In this document: piece after piece, positions 1-12,072 of the stretch | How positions within the stretch are numbered: the stretch's first letter is position 1 | How the letters are laid out: each line of letters starts with the position of its first letter | From: Climacium dendroides | Taxonomy: Eukaryota; Streptophyta; Bryopsida; Hypnales; Climaciaceae | Reading direction: 5' to 3' | NCBI GenBank assembly: GCA_950106755.1 | Contig: OX467090.1 | Span: forward strand, 9,609,489 to 9,673,488 | DNA length: 64,000 nt | The notes under the pieces: generated by a model | Seen by the model: the letters and a program-made list of their open reading frames with translations, nothing else | Databases searched by the model: none | Told to the model about the DNA's origin: nothing | Made by a program: the position numbers and the translations under genes

Positions 1-466
1 AAATGGGCTCACGAGTAACAAGTGATCACCTGAAAAAGTGCATAAAGAAGGCTACTGTGACAGAAAGTTTGAGTTTGTACGTTTGTACCCTGAAACTTGA
101 AGGTGCCAGATTGGACCTCTATTATGCCACTTGCAACATAATCAATACGGTGCACATGAAAGTAACATTACAGACATACTTGGGGTTGTAGGAATGAAGT
201 AAGCTTAGGTGATTTGAACCCTTTTCAAACTTGCTAAACTACTGATTATCATATTTGTATGCAACTCCTTGTGACACAAAAAGATTATTCCTGAACTGCG
301 GAATGCATAGAGGATAACATACACCTGTCGTTGGTTGTTAGCATAATTTTCACTACTCACCTGCCGTGATTGCCTCCAAGTCGATCTTGGAAGCACAAGA
401 GCATTGATCACAAAGCCATGACTAAGATAAGAAAGAATGAATTCACAATATGGATTACAAAGGTTA
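1..466. other. Downstream flank of RPP30, no gene recognised
   Basis: AT-leaning sequence lying 3' of the minus-strand RPP30 gene, so part of it is probably its 3' untranslated region. Only short open frames occur (the longest about 68 codons) and none resembles a known family. No clear repeat was seen. Confidence 0.5.
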
Positions 467-2677
467 TCAACTGAATTTTCTCTTCTTCGAGTCTTTATTC
501 AACTGAGGGGTCTTTGGTCGCTTATCTTTAGATTTTTTACCACGCTTTCCGACCTCTGTCCATTCACTCGTCAAATTGACCATGGGAATGAAAGTCTCTT
601 CTTTACCTCCAGACGTAGATGACACAGTAGAATCCCTAACGTTTCCTAAACTAGCTTTCAAAACAGGACTTGAGTTCTTCTTAGACTCACCATCCTCAAT
701 TCTACTAAGAGATCCAGTTACCCTATCTCTCTTACCAGCAGCTTCTAGAAGTGGGCTCAATTCAACTGAGGATCCCTTGGCAGTTCCAACAGAGAGAGGG
801 TCCCAAACATTGGGAACAGCAAAAAGAAACTCATTTGATACCGCAGGCACACGCTCAACAACTATGGCTGCTTTGTATGCCTCTTTGCGGGCTACGCCGT
901 GCAAGATAACTGACCTGTAAGATGGGAACAAAATGCAGGGGTTAATGAACTGAATTAAACCCTAAACCGGTATTGTACAATTAAGCAATTTATGATAAGA
1001 CATGATGCACTCAGAAACATAACGAAGAAATGGCTCTTACTCGGAATTTTTTGATACTGCGACTTTGGCGGCCTCCACTGAAAGACCAAAAAGTGTAGCC
1101 ATGTTTGCAACATCGTTAGGTCCTCGAAGTTCCATGGGTTGAGAAGCGCCACTGCTTATGACAATTCCATGACCCCTTGTCGCAGTTTGCAGCACCTGCT
1201 CACCAAACATACCATCAAATCGGCCTCACAGAAGCAGCCGCTGAAAAACCCATTCCAAACTCAAATGCGTTTGTCCATGTTTCAGCCAAAGCCATTAACT
1301 TATGATAGATCATATAAGACCAAAGATGATTATACTATGACTGCAGCATTCCACTTTGGTGATTATTTCAGAACACAATAATCCCAATCTTTATGAGATG
1401 GACCAGGGAGAGAAACCATCCGGAACAAGTGATTTACCTGAGCATTTGCAAAAAGCTCTTTTCGAGCCCTGGCGTCAAATAAAGCACGTCCGTACGTAAT
1501 CTCAAAAAATACACCTCTCTGCAAAACCACGAGATGGCACATATGATATAGCCACTGACCTAATACCTAGATTGGACATAATGAAACACTTTGAGCTGTA
1601 AGTTGAAGGAAATAGCGTATAACAAGGCAATTCATGACGACAACGAAGACTTGCACATCAACACAAAGAAATCTAAAGGCCCGGTACCTGCAGGGCCGCT
1701 TTGGCCATAGGAGCCTTCATCCGGAAGGGCAATCGCTTAAACAGATCCAACGAGATAAGATCCACCTGCATCCAGTACCTCAGCGTAAGGTTACCTCCAA
1801 AGAAGAAAATAAAATCCAACCAAGCGCAGTTCTGTGTTACTGAATTGCTCTCATACAGTCTCACAGTAGAAATTTTACCCAGTTCATGCTATACAAACTG
1901 AGGCTAACAGTTGAGAAAACAGGGCAGTCGCCAGACAGACAAATTACAAACATAGAATCTGTAGCCAGTCACAAGTGAAAACTGTAACTGGCGCTCATCT
2001 CAAACCCGTATACTTGGCAGATCATAAGTGAGAAAATGTGATTTGGCAAAAGTAGTTCCAGCTTGATATTTCATTCCAAACTTTCCAAAGCACGCAATTT
2101 CATCCATAATTCCAACTTCATATTCCTAAGCAGACTAATAAGCTTCTTCTCCAGTTAAAACCCTAGCGCGCGCAGTGCACCTTAAACCCTGAACCCTAAA
2201 ACCAAGAGACTGATACATAATCTCGACATAAAATGTGCAACACTGATTCCAGCTAACAAAGCAAAAGCAAATCACCTCTGAATGTTTGCAGGCTTGTTCA
2301 AACGCTTTCTGATTAGTGGGACGAACCGCAACAACATCGTACGACCGCAAAACTAGATTGCCCGAATTCAATGCCGACGCTTGAACTGAATCATCTACAA
2401 CAACCGTAATCCGACTGTATTGCCGGAAGGGTTGCCCGGCGGGCACACCCAGCAGCCGCTGATGAAATTTCACGGACTCAGCAATTCCCGAAGCAGCTGC
2501 GAGAACGGACGCAACATCTAAAGGCTTCACACTGGAGCGATCACTATCGGCCAGCAGGCCACTATGCACATGATCAGAGGCGACCGAAGTGTAGCCGAGT
2601 TGCAACGCCTGACAGACCAATTCCCGGCGCGAGTTTCCGTCGATGCCATCCACGCCAAGACTCAAATCGTAAAACAT
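467..2677 (-). CDS. RPP30: RNase P/MRP protein subunit p30 (RPP30)
   Basis: A protein subunit of nuclear RNase P and RNase MRP, which trims tRNA 5' leaders and processes rRNA. Five exons join in frame with GT-AG introns: 2677-2276, 1765-1688, 1518-1438, 1195-1041 and 914-467, giving 387 residues. Family signatures in order: MFYDLSL at the N-terminus, SYDVVAVRPTNQKAFEQAC near residues 112-129, VDLISLDLFKRLPFRMK at 135-151, RGVFFEITYGRALFDAR at 161-177 and HGIVISSGA at 196-204, then a ELRGPNDVANMATLFGLS block. This is the TIM-barrel-like p30 fold. The C-terminal tail is long, polar and ends in a lysine/arginine-rich stretch, probably a nuclear-localisation and RNA-contact tail. I chose the ATG at 2677 because the conserved FYDL motif follows it directly. 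No damage was seen. Intron 1 (2275-1766) carries AAACCCTA-like telo-box motifs near 2157-2200. Confidence 0.95.
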
Positions 2678-4806
2678 GATCAAAACCCTGATTTGCTACT
2701 TCCTCCAATTGTTCTCTGCAGTGTCAATGCAAACGAAAAAAAAGCAGATTGAAAGCTGCACGCGACTGAGACGAATCTCTTAGAATTTCTTACACACATT
2801 AAAAAGGCGCGAACCCTCGTCCTCTGACATTCTCGAAAAAAATTGAATAGAGGATGAACTCACAACTGCGAAGAGAAGGAGAGGCCTCGCAGACAAGAAC
2901 CAGAAGAGACGATATAAGAAGAAGAAGCTGAAGGCTCTGCCATTACCACGGAGCAGCAATCGACGAGAACCAAGAGAGCTGTGAAAAACAGATTAGGGTT
3001 CAGCGCACTGCCCCAAGAATGGGTATCAGAATTCTGATACCCAATTCCGGTTAACTAACTTTTGGGCATTTTTTTGTATTTTATTGCCGTTTTACTTTAA
3101 TTTTACTTCTAACAAATAAAATAAAATCATCACTTTTTTTGTTTCAATTGATGTATGGATGTACTTTCTACTATGGTACAAGGTAGGAGGTGCATGAAGA
3201 GACCATATAAGAGCTGATTGAAATTTGGGAGTGGTTAGACTCCTTGAAATATTTCTTAATAAATTTTTTTAAAAGAAAAAAAGGAAGTTGCATCAATTGC
3301 AAGTTGTTTCATATTTTTTGGATTCTTGAAGAATTAATTAAGAATTTTGAATCATACTAGGCTCTAAAAACATTCTCACCTTAATATGATTATTGTACAT
3401 GATTATTGTTGGTACTTTAAAGAATGCAATGTGTACCTCTATGTTAGCAAACAATTTCAAAGAATGAACTCTTTAGCACCTTTTCCATTTAGGCAAATGT
3501 GAGTAAAAGCAATAAGGTACCAATAAGGTAGCTTACGTTAACCCCCAAAAGGAACTCTTTACATTTTTTCTACATATGTAGAAAGTGTAAAGTTGAATAT
3601 AGTAGTATATTTTGAAGGTGAATTGAAAGGTCCAAGCAACATGGAATTTTTTTGAAATAGAATACTTATGATTTTGTTTGATAAGGAAGAATCCTAATTT
3701 TTTAACATTATAATGCAATTTTCAGAAATTTTGAAGTACATAAAATTGAATAAGAAGGGATTTTCCATACGTCCCTTTACTAGACTACCAAATCCTTGTT
3801 GATTTTTGTGTCCTTCAAGTGTGAAGTGTGAAAGTCAAGACTACGTGAAAGTCTAAGACTATGGTCATTCATTCGCCATTCATTCGCTTTTCATTCGCTT
3901 GAGCTCGAAACAATGCATGATAATGTTGTCATAGGGTGAGATTTGACATGGACATGGATTTCTTGTACGATGTCTACACAACTAGATTCTAGAGTGGGGA
4001 CGGTGTGCAGGTTACAAAACGTACAATACAGTGACAACCTGGTCTGGTGGTTAGTTGCTCACAAACTGCAGGTACTGTACCAGATTTCCACGTTTCCCAA
4101 AACAGCAATGCATGTACCGAAATCTGGGATGTAAGGGTTAAATGTGACCATCAAACCCATCAACAGAATTCAAGTCCAACAACCTGAAACGAGAAGTAGA
4201 AACACAGCCAAAAGCCCAAGAGTGGCTGGCTATTCTTCACTTGGGCACTGCCAATTCAGAAACTCTAGCCTTAAAATACTTGGCTATAATCAACACACAT
4301 GCTAAGCTTGACACCAAACACTAAAACCAAAACGGTTAATTACACCACGCAATTCATCTGTCATGCTCAATAAACCAGTTGTTCAACACTGCATTTCAGA
4401 TCCATGCCGACTGGGAGAAGGAAAACAAATGCACTCCAGGCAAAATAATTCAGAAATTATTTCTTCACTTTGGTTTCTCAAGTTGATTCAGTACACACAA
4501 CAAATCACCCAAAACACATCACAGTACTCACAAGAAACACAGAAGCAGGAATATCATCACACCAATACATAAAGAATCTCAGGTAGAGTTAAAGTCTGGA
4601 TCACCACTGGAACACCACACGCCCTGAATAAGCAGCCAAACAAGAAATTCTATTTAACCCTGATCTTGATCACATTCTCCGATACCAAACCCTAACGCTT
4701 GCCCTGAGAGCTCGATCAATGGTACATATCTACATAGAGATAACAGTTGCACAAACAAAAAAGATTCTGAAAGTGTAATACACTATTTACCTAACGTATG
4801 TAGAAT
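2678..4806. other. Intergenic, upstream of RPP30 and downstream of the cyclophilin
   Basis: Positions 2678 to about 3030 are relatively GC-rich and hold the presumed RPP30 leader and promoter; no clear TATA box was found. From 3050 to 3940 the DNA is strongly AT-rich with no family recognised. From 3940 to 4800 it is less AT-rich and lies 3' of the minus-strand cyclophilin. No coding feature can be supported. Confidence 0.45.
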
Positions 4807-4812
4807 TTTATT
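4807..4812 (-). terminator. Candidate AATAAA polyadenylation signal of the cyclophilin gene
   Basis: The minus strand reads AATAAA 23 bases beyond the cyclophilin stop codon. Plant poly(A) signals are loose, so this is a candidate only; it would give a very short 3' untranslated region. Confidence 0.35.
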
Positions 4813-4834
4813 TACCCGTTCCATTTCGCCACTT

Positions 4835-5446
4835 TCAAAGCGGAATTTCGCCACTGTCGACAATGACGACCTTTCGCTTGGGCGTCCCCCCCGAGGAGCC
4901 TTCCGCCTCCACTTTGTACACGACATCAAGTCCACTCAACACCTTCCCAAAGACGACATGGCGTCCATCCAGCCAACTCGTCTTCACAGTACAGATGAAG
5001 AACTGGGAGCCGTTGGTGTTGGGCCCGGCATTGGCCATGGACAGGATCCCAGGGCCCGTGTGCTTGAGCTTGAAGCTCTCGTCGGCAAACCGACTTCCGT
5101 AGATAGACTCCCCACCACGGCCGTTCCCTTGCGTGGTATCCCCCCCTTGGATCATAAAACTCGGGATGATGCGGTGGAACACGGAGCCCTTGTAGTGCAA
5201 GGGTTTGCCACTCTCCCCAACGCCTTTCTCCCCCGTGCAAAGCGACCGGAAATTCTCCACTGTCTTGGGCGCCGCTCTCCCGTACAGACCGATCACAATG
5301 CGACCCGCGGGGGTGGAGTCGATCTCCACGTCGAAGAAAACCTTGTGAGTCACCTCGTCGTACCCCTTCCGCTCCGATTTCTTGGCGGAAACGCTCACAG
5401 AAAACAAAAGCAGAGCCAGCACGGTGAAGAAAATCGTCCTCCCCAT
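4835..5446 (-). CDS. Secretory-pathway cyclophilin (peptidyl-prolyl isomerase), intronless
   Basis: A 203-residue cyclophilin-type peptidyl-prolyl cis-trans isomerase catalysing proline isomerisation during folding. Residues 1-21 are a hydrophobic signal peptide ending SVSVSA, followed by a basic KKSERK stretch, so it should act in the endoplasmic reticulum or be secreted. The closest recalled plant relatives are the CYP20-1/CYP19-4 class of about 204 residues. Cyclophilin A active-site equivalents are present: R92, F97, Q100, A138, F150, W158 and H163. The plant-type insertion loop [14 protein letters not shown] sits at 75-88. I started at ATG 5446: the frame stays open upstream to 5575, but the signal peptide begins here. 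It is a single exon with strong GC bias, whereas the flowering-plant relatives I recall have introns; a fixed retrocopy or lineage-specific intron loss is possible. No ER retention signal ends the protein (it ends GEIPL). Confidence 0.95.
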   Translation of the reverse strand: MGRTIFFTVLALLLFSVSVSAKKSERKGYDEVTHKVFFDVEIDSTPAGRIVIGLYGRAAPKTVENFRSLCTGEKGVGESGKPLHYKGSVFHRIIPSFMIQGGDTTQGNGRGGESIYGSRFADESFKLKHTGPGILSMANAGPNTNGSQFFICTVKTSWLDGRHVVFGKVLSGLDVVYKVEAEGSSGGTPKRKVVIVDSGEIPL

Positions 5447-7514
5447 CGCGATCTCAAACTTTTTTTCTGAAGAACACAAAAAAAAAAAAAAATCCAAACC
5501 ACTGAATCTGCTACAAATTGACAAAACTCTGTTACGCTGCAAACTGGCAAACTGTGCTACGAAGTGGCAAAACAAATGTGCAAGGAAGTTTGGAAGTGCG
5601 ATGGCGGTGGAATTGATTCCTGTTTTTAGTTGCCGTGTTTGGTGATTGCGTCCAGGTGATCAGCGGTGCAAGTGCCGAATCTTCTTTGGGGATCACATGA
5701 AGGATGCCGGCTTCCTTAGTAAGTTCCAGATTCGGTACCCACACTATTTTAGTGAGAGTACTTTTCTTTTTCTCGTCTTTTCTTTCTTTCTTCTTTCAGT
5801 TTTTTCGGGGTCTTTTTCTTTTTCCTTTGGTGGTTGGTTTTGAGGGCCGCAAGGAAATGAACATTTTCTTCTTTTCTCTTAATTTTTTAATTTGTCAAGA
5901 ATAGATAGGTAGAACTAACCCCTAAAGGACCAAGTTGTGTTTTGGGGGGCAACTCACCATGAACACAAAAATTTACTATATTTTTTGAATTTCTTTTTGG
6001 ATGTGGGGACAAGGAGTACTTTGCCGCTTGACCAAATTTTTTTTGCAATCAGATGCGTACATGAGGAGCTGGGGGAAAATGTTGTTTTTCATGAATGGGG
6101 GAGCAACACAATCTATGAGGACCAAAATGAACCCTTTAAGGGTCCTCTAAACCATCAAGACAAAGTTATAATCTAAGTCCATAGAACCTATGCATTGTGC
6201 AAGAAAAGAAATTGATATCTTGTATAAATGTTTGTGCTCTTCAACTTAATATTTTAGGTGAAAGCAACCTCAACTAATAGAATAATACCAAACAATTGAA
6301 TAATGTGGTCAGAGATAGGTATATTTTGTATAAAAGGTCAAGAAAGTCCTTCATGATGATTATTTCAAGGGCTTTTAAAGGTTCATTTCAATCCTAATGG
6401 TTGACATCTTTGACAATGTTAATATGTCTTGGTTTAGTTGTTGTGTAAAGTATTGACTAACTTCATAACAAAGTTTCTACAGTTGTTGAGATATAATTGC
6501 AAAAAAAAGAGTTGTTTGCATCTTTTGGGGACATAGAAAAGTTTGCAATGGATAGGATATAGAAAAGTAATGTAAAATTATCAATTAGCTTGTCTATTAC
6601 AATAAAAGAGGTATAGCTAAGCTTAGATGTTTATCAGTTACCAATAAAAGTTCTAGTTGCTTTATCCCTACTTTTATTGACATGAAATTTGTATTTTGAA
6701 TATTTGAATACATAAGAGAAAACATCTTCAAATTTAATCGTATTCAATGAAAATGAATCAGTTTTTAGTTCTTGAATTAAAATTAATCTTTTTACTTTAG
6801 AAGTTTTTAGTCTATGCAGTTACAATAGTCACTCATAACATATTTTTATTGTTCAAGAATTTAAGGCATTGTTTCTTTTTCCCATTGAAATTAATTGTGA
6901 CTTTCCAATCCTTCTTGGAAAAATTCTTGGAAAATTTCAAATTCATTGATTTCAAATATTATGGTTAAGGAAGCAATTGCTTTTGGCATAAGTAAATGGT
7001 TAAAATTGTTTGCTTGTGCAAAAGTTGAAATGAATCATTTGGGAAGCTTATCAAAAGACACAAATTACACCAATTGCAAAAGAAACCATATTGTAGATTA
7101 TTGAATACTATAATGTATTTTGGAGGCTATTCTAATTAAAGACAAGCTTTAAAACTCAAAAATAAAATAGATACTAAAGATGGAACAATGTTGTAGTAAA
7201 ATTTTGAATTTCAAAATTTTATAACACCATAATTAATACACATTAATTTTAGGTTTATTTTTACAAAGGAAAAAATATTACCTTAGAAGGTGAATACAAG
7301 ACCTTTATCTTCTATAATTTTATAATAATTACAAAAGTAAAAAGTAAAAAATAATTATAAAATAAAAATAATGGTAATTAATAATATAGAAATTAAGAAT
7401 GCACCTATTGGTTCATAAATTAGATCATTTGGAACAAAATACCTTGGCAATATTTCTTGTCCCTTTAGGGTTAACTCATTAAGGACCAAACATTCAAATT
7501 TTAAATAATAAATT
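5447..7514. other. Intergenic, cyclophilin leader then AT-rich DNA
   Basis: 5447 to about 5640 is the presumed cyclophilin leader, including a pure A run near 5477-5492. 5760-5900 is pyrimidine-rich on the plus strand. The rest is AT-rich with no open frame above about 80 codons and no recognised gene. Confidence 0.45.
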
Positions 7515-8000
7515 AATGCAAACACATCCAAAGCATACAAAAATGCATTTTTTCATCCATCAATTTAAAAAATTCTTATGTTAGTTCTTTAACATTTGTA
7601 CAATATAGATTCGAAAGATGTTTTTTGCAAAATTCTATAATTTGAAGGGTACTAAGATGTTTGACTTCAAAAAGTAATTTTTTAAGTTTAAAAAATGACC
7701 CTTTAAAAATGACTTGAATAAAAAAAAATAGACTAAAAAATTTCAAAAATCACTATGATTAGAAATTAACATTTAGAACTTCAAAGAAAAAGATTCTTTT
7801 AAAAATAATAAATATTGAATCTATAATTGATTTTAAACAAAATTTTCAATTTTTGGCTTCAAATTTTATTGAAGAATATTGGTTTGGGTACTAGTTGATT
7901 TAATTGTACAAATATAAACAATGAATTATCTCTTACAACTATTGTTTGAGAGTCATCATTAAATTATTCTAAGTTTCATTTCATAATACATCTTTTACAA
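7515..8000 (+). repeat. Diverged repeat E, copy 1
   Basis: This aligns by eye with 13257-13700 in the same orientation. Shared blocks include a run around CATCCATCAATTT, TAGTTCTTTAACATTTGTAC, and ACTATTGTTTGAG followed by TCATCATTAAATTATTCT. Identity is patchy, roughly what an old duplication or old transposon pair would leave. It lies upstream of the PGAP3-like gene. Confidence 0.6.
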
Positions 8001-8193
8001 TTTAAAGAATCAAATATCCTTGCAAATTCCAAAATTGCAAAATTCCAAAATTTAGGAATTTTGCACTTTTGATCTCAAATTTAAAGAATTAAATACCCTT
8101 GCAAATTCCTTTCAAATACATAGGGCTTCCCAAAATGTGCCTCTAACTCAAAAGTATCATCTTCACTATTGATTAACTATTAAATATCTATAT

Positions 8194-8392
8194 CTTAAAT
8201 TAGATTGTTTTGTTTGTTTGTTACGTTGAGATTGTCAGAAAGCCCTCAGCAAGGAGGGATGCACCATCTTGGTTTCGTAGCGTTCCGACTCACGGTGTGA
8301 AAGTTATGCATTTTTGAGTTATTTTTGGTTCTAAAAATTAAAAAATTGCTTTTACTTTTGTTTTGACCGTGGCAATGGCATAGGGCACACTA
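8194..8392 (+). repeat. Family A repeat, copy 1
   Basis: A unit that recurs at six loci in the window. It carries the family core: a GAAAGCCCT block, then GAGGGATGCACC, TTGGTTTCGT, a GTGTGAAAGTTAT block, a TTTTTGAGTTATTTTTGGTTC block, TTGCTTTTACTTTTGTTTTG, and it ends GGGCACACTAG. It lacks the GTACCGTC segment found in other copies. Confidence 0.75.
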
Positions 8393-8544
8393 GTTGATTA
8401 ATTAAATGAACATCTAGTTAATCAATATTTATCTCCATTGAAGAAACAATTTTAGAACTTGTACCCAAAAACTTTGACCCTTTATAATTTTTGCATGCAA
8501 TATCCAAATGAAACATTTTTTGACCGTATGTTGAAATCTTATAC

Positions 8545-9065
8545 ATTAAATTAGGATGTTTGTTTTGTTTGTCATGTTGAGATCTCTCGGACCGTGCATC
8601 TTCCAGTCACGTGCTTGGTACCGTCGAAAAGCCCTTGGTGAGGAGGGATGCACCGGCTTGGTTTTGTGATATTCAGACTTACGGTGTGAAAGTTATGAAT
8701 TTTTGAGTTATTTTTTGTTCTAAAAACTTAGAAAATTACTTTTACTTATATTTTGGTCACAATCTTGGTACCGTCGGAAAGCCCTTGGCGAGGAGGGATG
8801 CATTGGCTTGGTTTCGTGGCGTTCTGACTCACAATGTGAAAGTTATTGAATTTTGAGTTATTTTTTGTTCTAAAAAAATTAGAAAATTAGTTTTACTTAT
8901 ATTTTGGTCACAATCTTGGTACCGTTAGAAAGCTCTCGACAAGGAGGGTGCACAAGCTTGGCATTCCGACTCATAGTAGAAGAGTTGTAGATTTTTGAGT
9001 TATTTTTTGTTCTAAAAATATTAGAAAATTAGTTTTACTTTTGTTTTGACTATGGCATAGGTAAT
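8545..9065 (+). repeat. Family A repeat, locally amplified copy (three cores)
   Basis: This starts with the family head (GATGTTTGTTTTG, then TCATGTTGAGATCTC). The core then repeats three times, with TTGGTACCGT starting at 8615, 8765 and 8916, so the period is 150-151 bp. The cores are clearly related but diverged, which indicates old tandem amplification inside one insertion. No coding capacity. Confidence 0.8.
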
Positions 9066-9074
9066 CCTAGTCTA

Positions 9075-9322
9075 TACCTTAAATCAAGATGTTTGTTTTG
9101 TTTTGTTTGTCATGTTGAAATCTCCCGAACTGTGCGTCCTTTGGTTGCATGCTTGGTACCGTCGGAAAGTCCTCAATGAGGAGGGGTGCACCGGCTTGGT
9201 TTCGTGACATTTAGACGTACGATGTGAAAGTTATTGAATTTGAAGTTTTTATGAACTAAAAATTTAGAAAATTACTTTTACTTTTGTTTTGACTGTGGCA
9301 ACGACACAGGGCACACTAGTTT
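9075..9322 (+). repeat. Family A repeat, copy 3
   Basis: A near full-length unit. It has the T-rich head TTTGTTTTGTTTTGTTTG, the TTGGTACCGTCGGAAAG core at about 9155, the GTGAAAGTTAT block and the terminal ACAGGGCACACTAG. It ends about 390 bp before the PGAP3-like start codon. Confidence 0.8.
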
Positions 9323-9710
9323 TTTAAGTTTCCAATAAAAAAAATGTAAAATTTGATTAATCTAAAAATAGTAACTACAGTGGCGCTTTGGGGGAGTCCC
9401 TACCTTAAAACCTAATTATTTTTGGAAATTATCCACCCATGTGTTGAAAAGTTCGGTTTTAGGTCTTGCGCGGGGGTTTCTCATCTCCGCGTTTAGGGTT
9501 TGTCGCAAGCGACTTCCGAGCTTCCCGTCCCACTCCAGCTCGTGCTTGCGTGCGTGCCAGAGTTATTCTCCAAATCGCCACTCCGCGGGTGCCTGCGGGA
9601 CGGATTGTTTCGATTTCATGTTGCTGCCAAGGTAATCCGGCTCATGCGCTTCTCCTCTTTCCTTCCCGTCTCGTCTTGCTCGTCGTCGTCCTAGTTGGAG
9701 CTTCGTGACG

Positions 9711-12072
9711 ATGTTGCGAGGAAAGAGCCTCCCGCTGCTGCTGCTGCTGCTGTTCGTGGTTTCTTCGCTGGTGCTGGTCTGCTGGGCCAGTGATGGCGAC
9801 CAGCGCGTCGGTTATAGGTACGCGCTCTTTTATTGACATTGCAAATTTTGATTTATTGGCTTTCTTTGATTCGAGATTGTGGTGTTTTAGGTTTTTGGAA
9901 GGGGTGTTGGAGCGAAGACTGTGTGAGGGACGACTGCAGTATCTCTTTTATGTGTTCCTGAGATATATCTTAGATTAGACATTTTTTTTTTGAAGAGACA
10001 TGCCAGGGTTGGTATCCCTCGTGAATGATTGAATCGATTTGATCAGTTGGCAGTGGAAGCTGCATTGCCGAAATCGCATCTTTTCGTCCCGTCGCAATTT
10101 TGGGACACTTGAAGTACAGCGGCTTTCTGTGATGGGATCGGGGTATTTTGAGGTTTTTGGAAGGGATGTTTAAGGGTGGTTGTAAATTTTTTGGTAATGT
10201 AGCTTCCGGTGTCTGTAAATCAAATTGTTGCATTACACTGCTGTATGAGGGTTGCCAACCCTGGAATGTCTCTTTACATAACATGCGTTGCTCCTTGGAT
10301 GTACATATGAGGGCTTTCCACAGAGGAAAACTTCACAGGCGGATGGTGGTTGTGTTATTTTCCTGATAGAGTGGGAGTGAATGGTCGCTCTGCAGGGCGT
10401 GTGTACGAGGCTGTGAGCAGACTGGATGTGTAGATGGTCAGTGCTACAACAGCTGCAACTTCCCGGTAAACGTTGATTTGGAGGGCAACATTCTTCCTAA
10501 AAAGGCAATCAATTCTCCTCATGAGAAGTTCCTGGAGGAGCCGCTATACTTGCGGTGGAAGAAGTGGGACTGCATTAGTGAGTGCCGCTACCAGTGCATG
10601 CTTCGTGAGGAGCTTGCTCGCGAAGCTGGTGCAGAGGCTCCGGTCAAATATCACGGAAAATGGCCATTCGTCCGGATCTTCAGCCTGCAGGTCGGTTCCA
10701 TGGCTATTTCATTTTTAGTTACTGGTGCATATGGCTCGGGCACGAGTTTTTTTATTCCCTTCACTGTATATGATCTATCTTTTTTGCTGGTGCAAGTGTT
10801 GTGTTACGAAGTAGCCAGTTATCCTGGTTTTAATGAGAGTGAACTTCAGTGATGCTTTAGTAACGACTTGTGGTGGTTTGCGCAATTTAGGAACCGGCTT
10901 CGGTGGCTTTCTCTGTGTTGAACCTGTTGGTCCACTTCCAAGGGTTCTCCTCGTTTCTGGTGCTCATCTACTACAAGCTTCCTTCTCGTACCAAAGGCCC
11001 CTATTACGAATATGTGGGACTTTGGACGATCTATGGCTTACTGTCCATGAATAGCTGGATTTGGAGCACCGTATTTCACTCGAGGTGAGCAAATTTTCAA
11101 CATCTCCGGACAAAGTATTATTCCAAGAATTTGTGAAATGAAATTGGGAATGATTTTTATTTCTTACTTTAACAGCGTTGTGTATTTCGTTAAGACGGCT
11201 ATCAGTGGTTATTGGTTCTGTGGACGTTATCACTAGAGATTGTCCGAATATTAGCAGGCTGATTTCGAGAGTGCTTGTCGATATCTATCTTCTTGCAGGG
11301 TCTGCAACGCTATTTGTTATATACTTGTTGATTGCGAGAGTTGCTGATGAGAGGTGTCAGGGTACATGCTACGCACCAAGACGGTTTCCTTCTTGAGCGT
11401 CAGTTTACTAAGGTCTACTTCATTGAATAGTGATCTGACTTGTTTGTTGACTCCAGAGACATGACATTCACTGAGATGCTGGACTATTCATCAGCTATTG
11501 CTTTGATTGGATATTCTTTGATGTTGGCCATCATTCGAACTGGAAACCTGCGGGCTGAAGCGCCTCGAGTAATGGTGGCAGCTCCTATAATCGCCTTCAT
11601 CTCCACTCACATCTTGTATCTCAATCTTTATAAATTCGACTATGGTAAGCTTTTGACGACTGATGTTTCACCTTTATTTTGAATGATATTGTTCTTTGCA
11701 TTGGTACATGAGCAATTCTCTTATTTTTGTGGATATGATGATGAAAATGCAGGTTTGAATATGATCGTCTGCGTGGTGATAGGCGCAGCCCAGCTTCTAA
11801 TATGGGCAACGTGGGGTTTCCTTACGAAACACCCAGCTCGGTTCAAATTGTGGACTGTAGTATTCGGAGCTGCCTTTGCCATGCTCTTGGAAGTCTTTGA
11901 TTTTCCACCTCTATGGGGAATTTTCGATGCCCACGCCATATGGCATGCTACTACTCTGCCCATCACATATTTGTGGTGGAGCTTCATTAAGAGCGACGCA
12001 ACTTACAGAACAGAAATGTTGATCAAGAAAGGCCCTTCGGACCTCCAAGAAGAGACCAGGAAAACTCAATAA
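9711..12072 (+). CDS. PGAP3: Per1-like / PGAP3 GPI-anchor lipid remodelling protein
   Basis: Five exons (9711-9817, 10396-10690, 10891-11084, 11457-11644, 11753-12072) join in frame through GT-AG introns to give 367 residues. Per1/PGAP3 proteins remove the sn-2 acyl chain from GPI anchors in the secretory pathway and belong to the CREST hydrolase superfamily. A leucine-rich signal peptide covers about residues 1-26. A cysteine-rich luminal domain follows (YRACVRGCEQTGC, then further C residues to WDCISECRYQC). After it come several membrane spans. Two CREST motifs hold the likely metal-binding and catalytic residues: FHSRD at 196-200 and DAHAIWH at 320-326. The C-terminus is short and polar. 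Exon 1 encodes a CTG-repeat-coded leucine run. No lesion was seen. The region from 9440 is GC-rich leader. Confidence 0.95.

Noticed and set aside
4958..5470. 170-codon open frame on the plus strand across the cyclophilin
   Set aside because: It is the antisense shadow of a GC-rich gene with clear domain evidence on the minus strand; the plus-strand peptide shows no family features.
9642..9839. Minus-strand frame with a glutamine run
   Set aside because: It is the complement of the CTG leucine run in the PGAP3 signal peptide.
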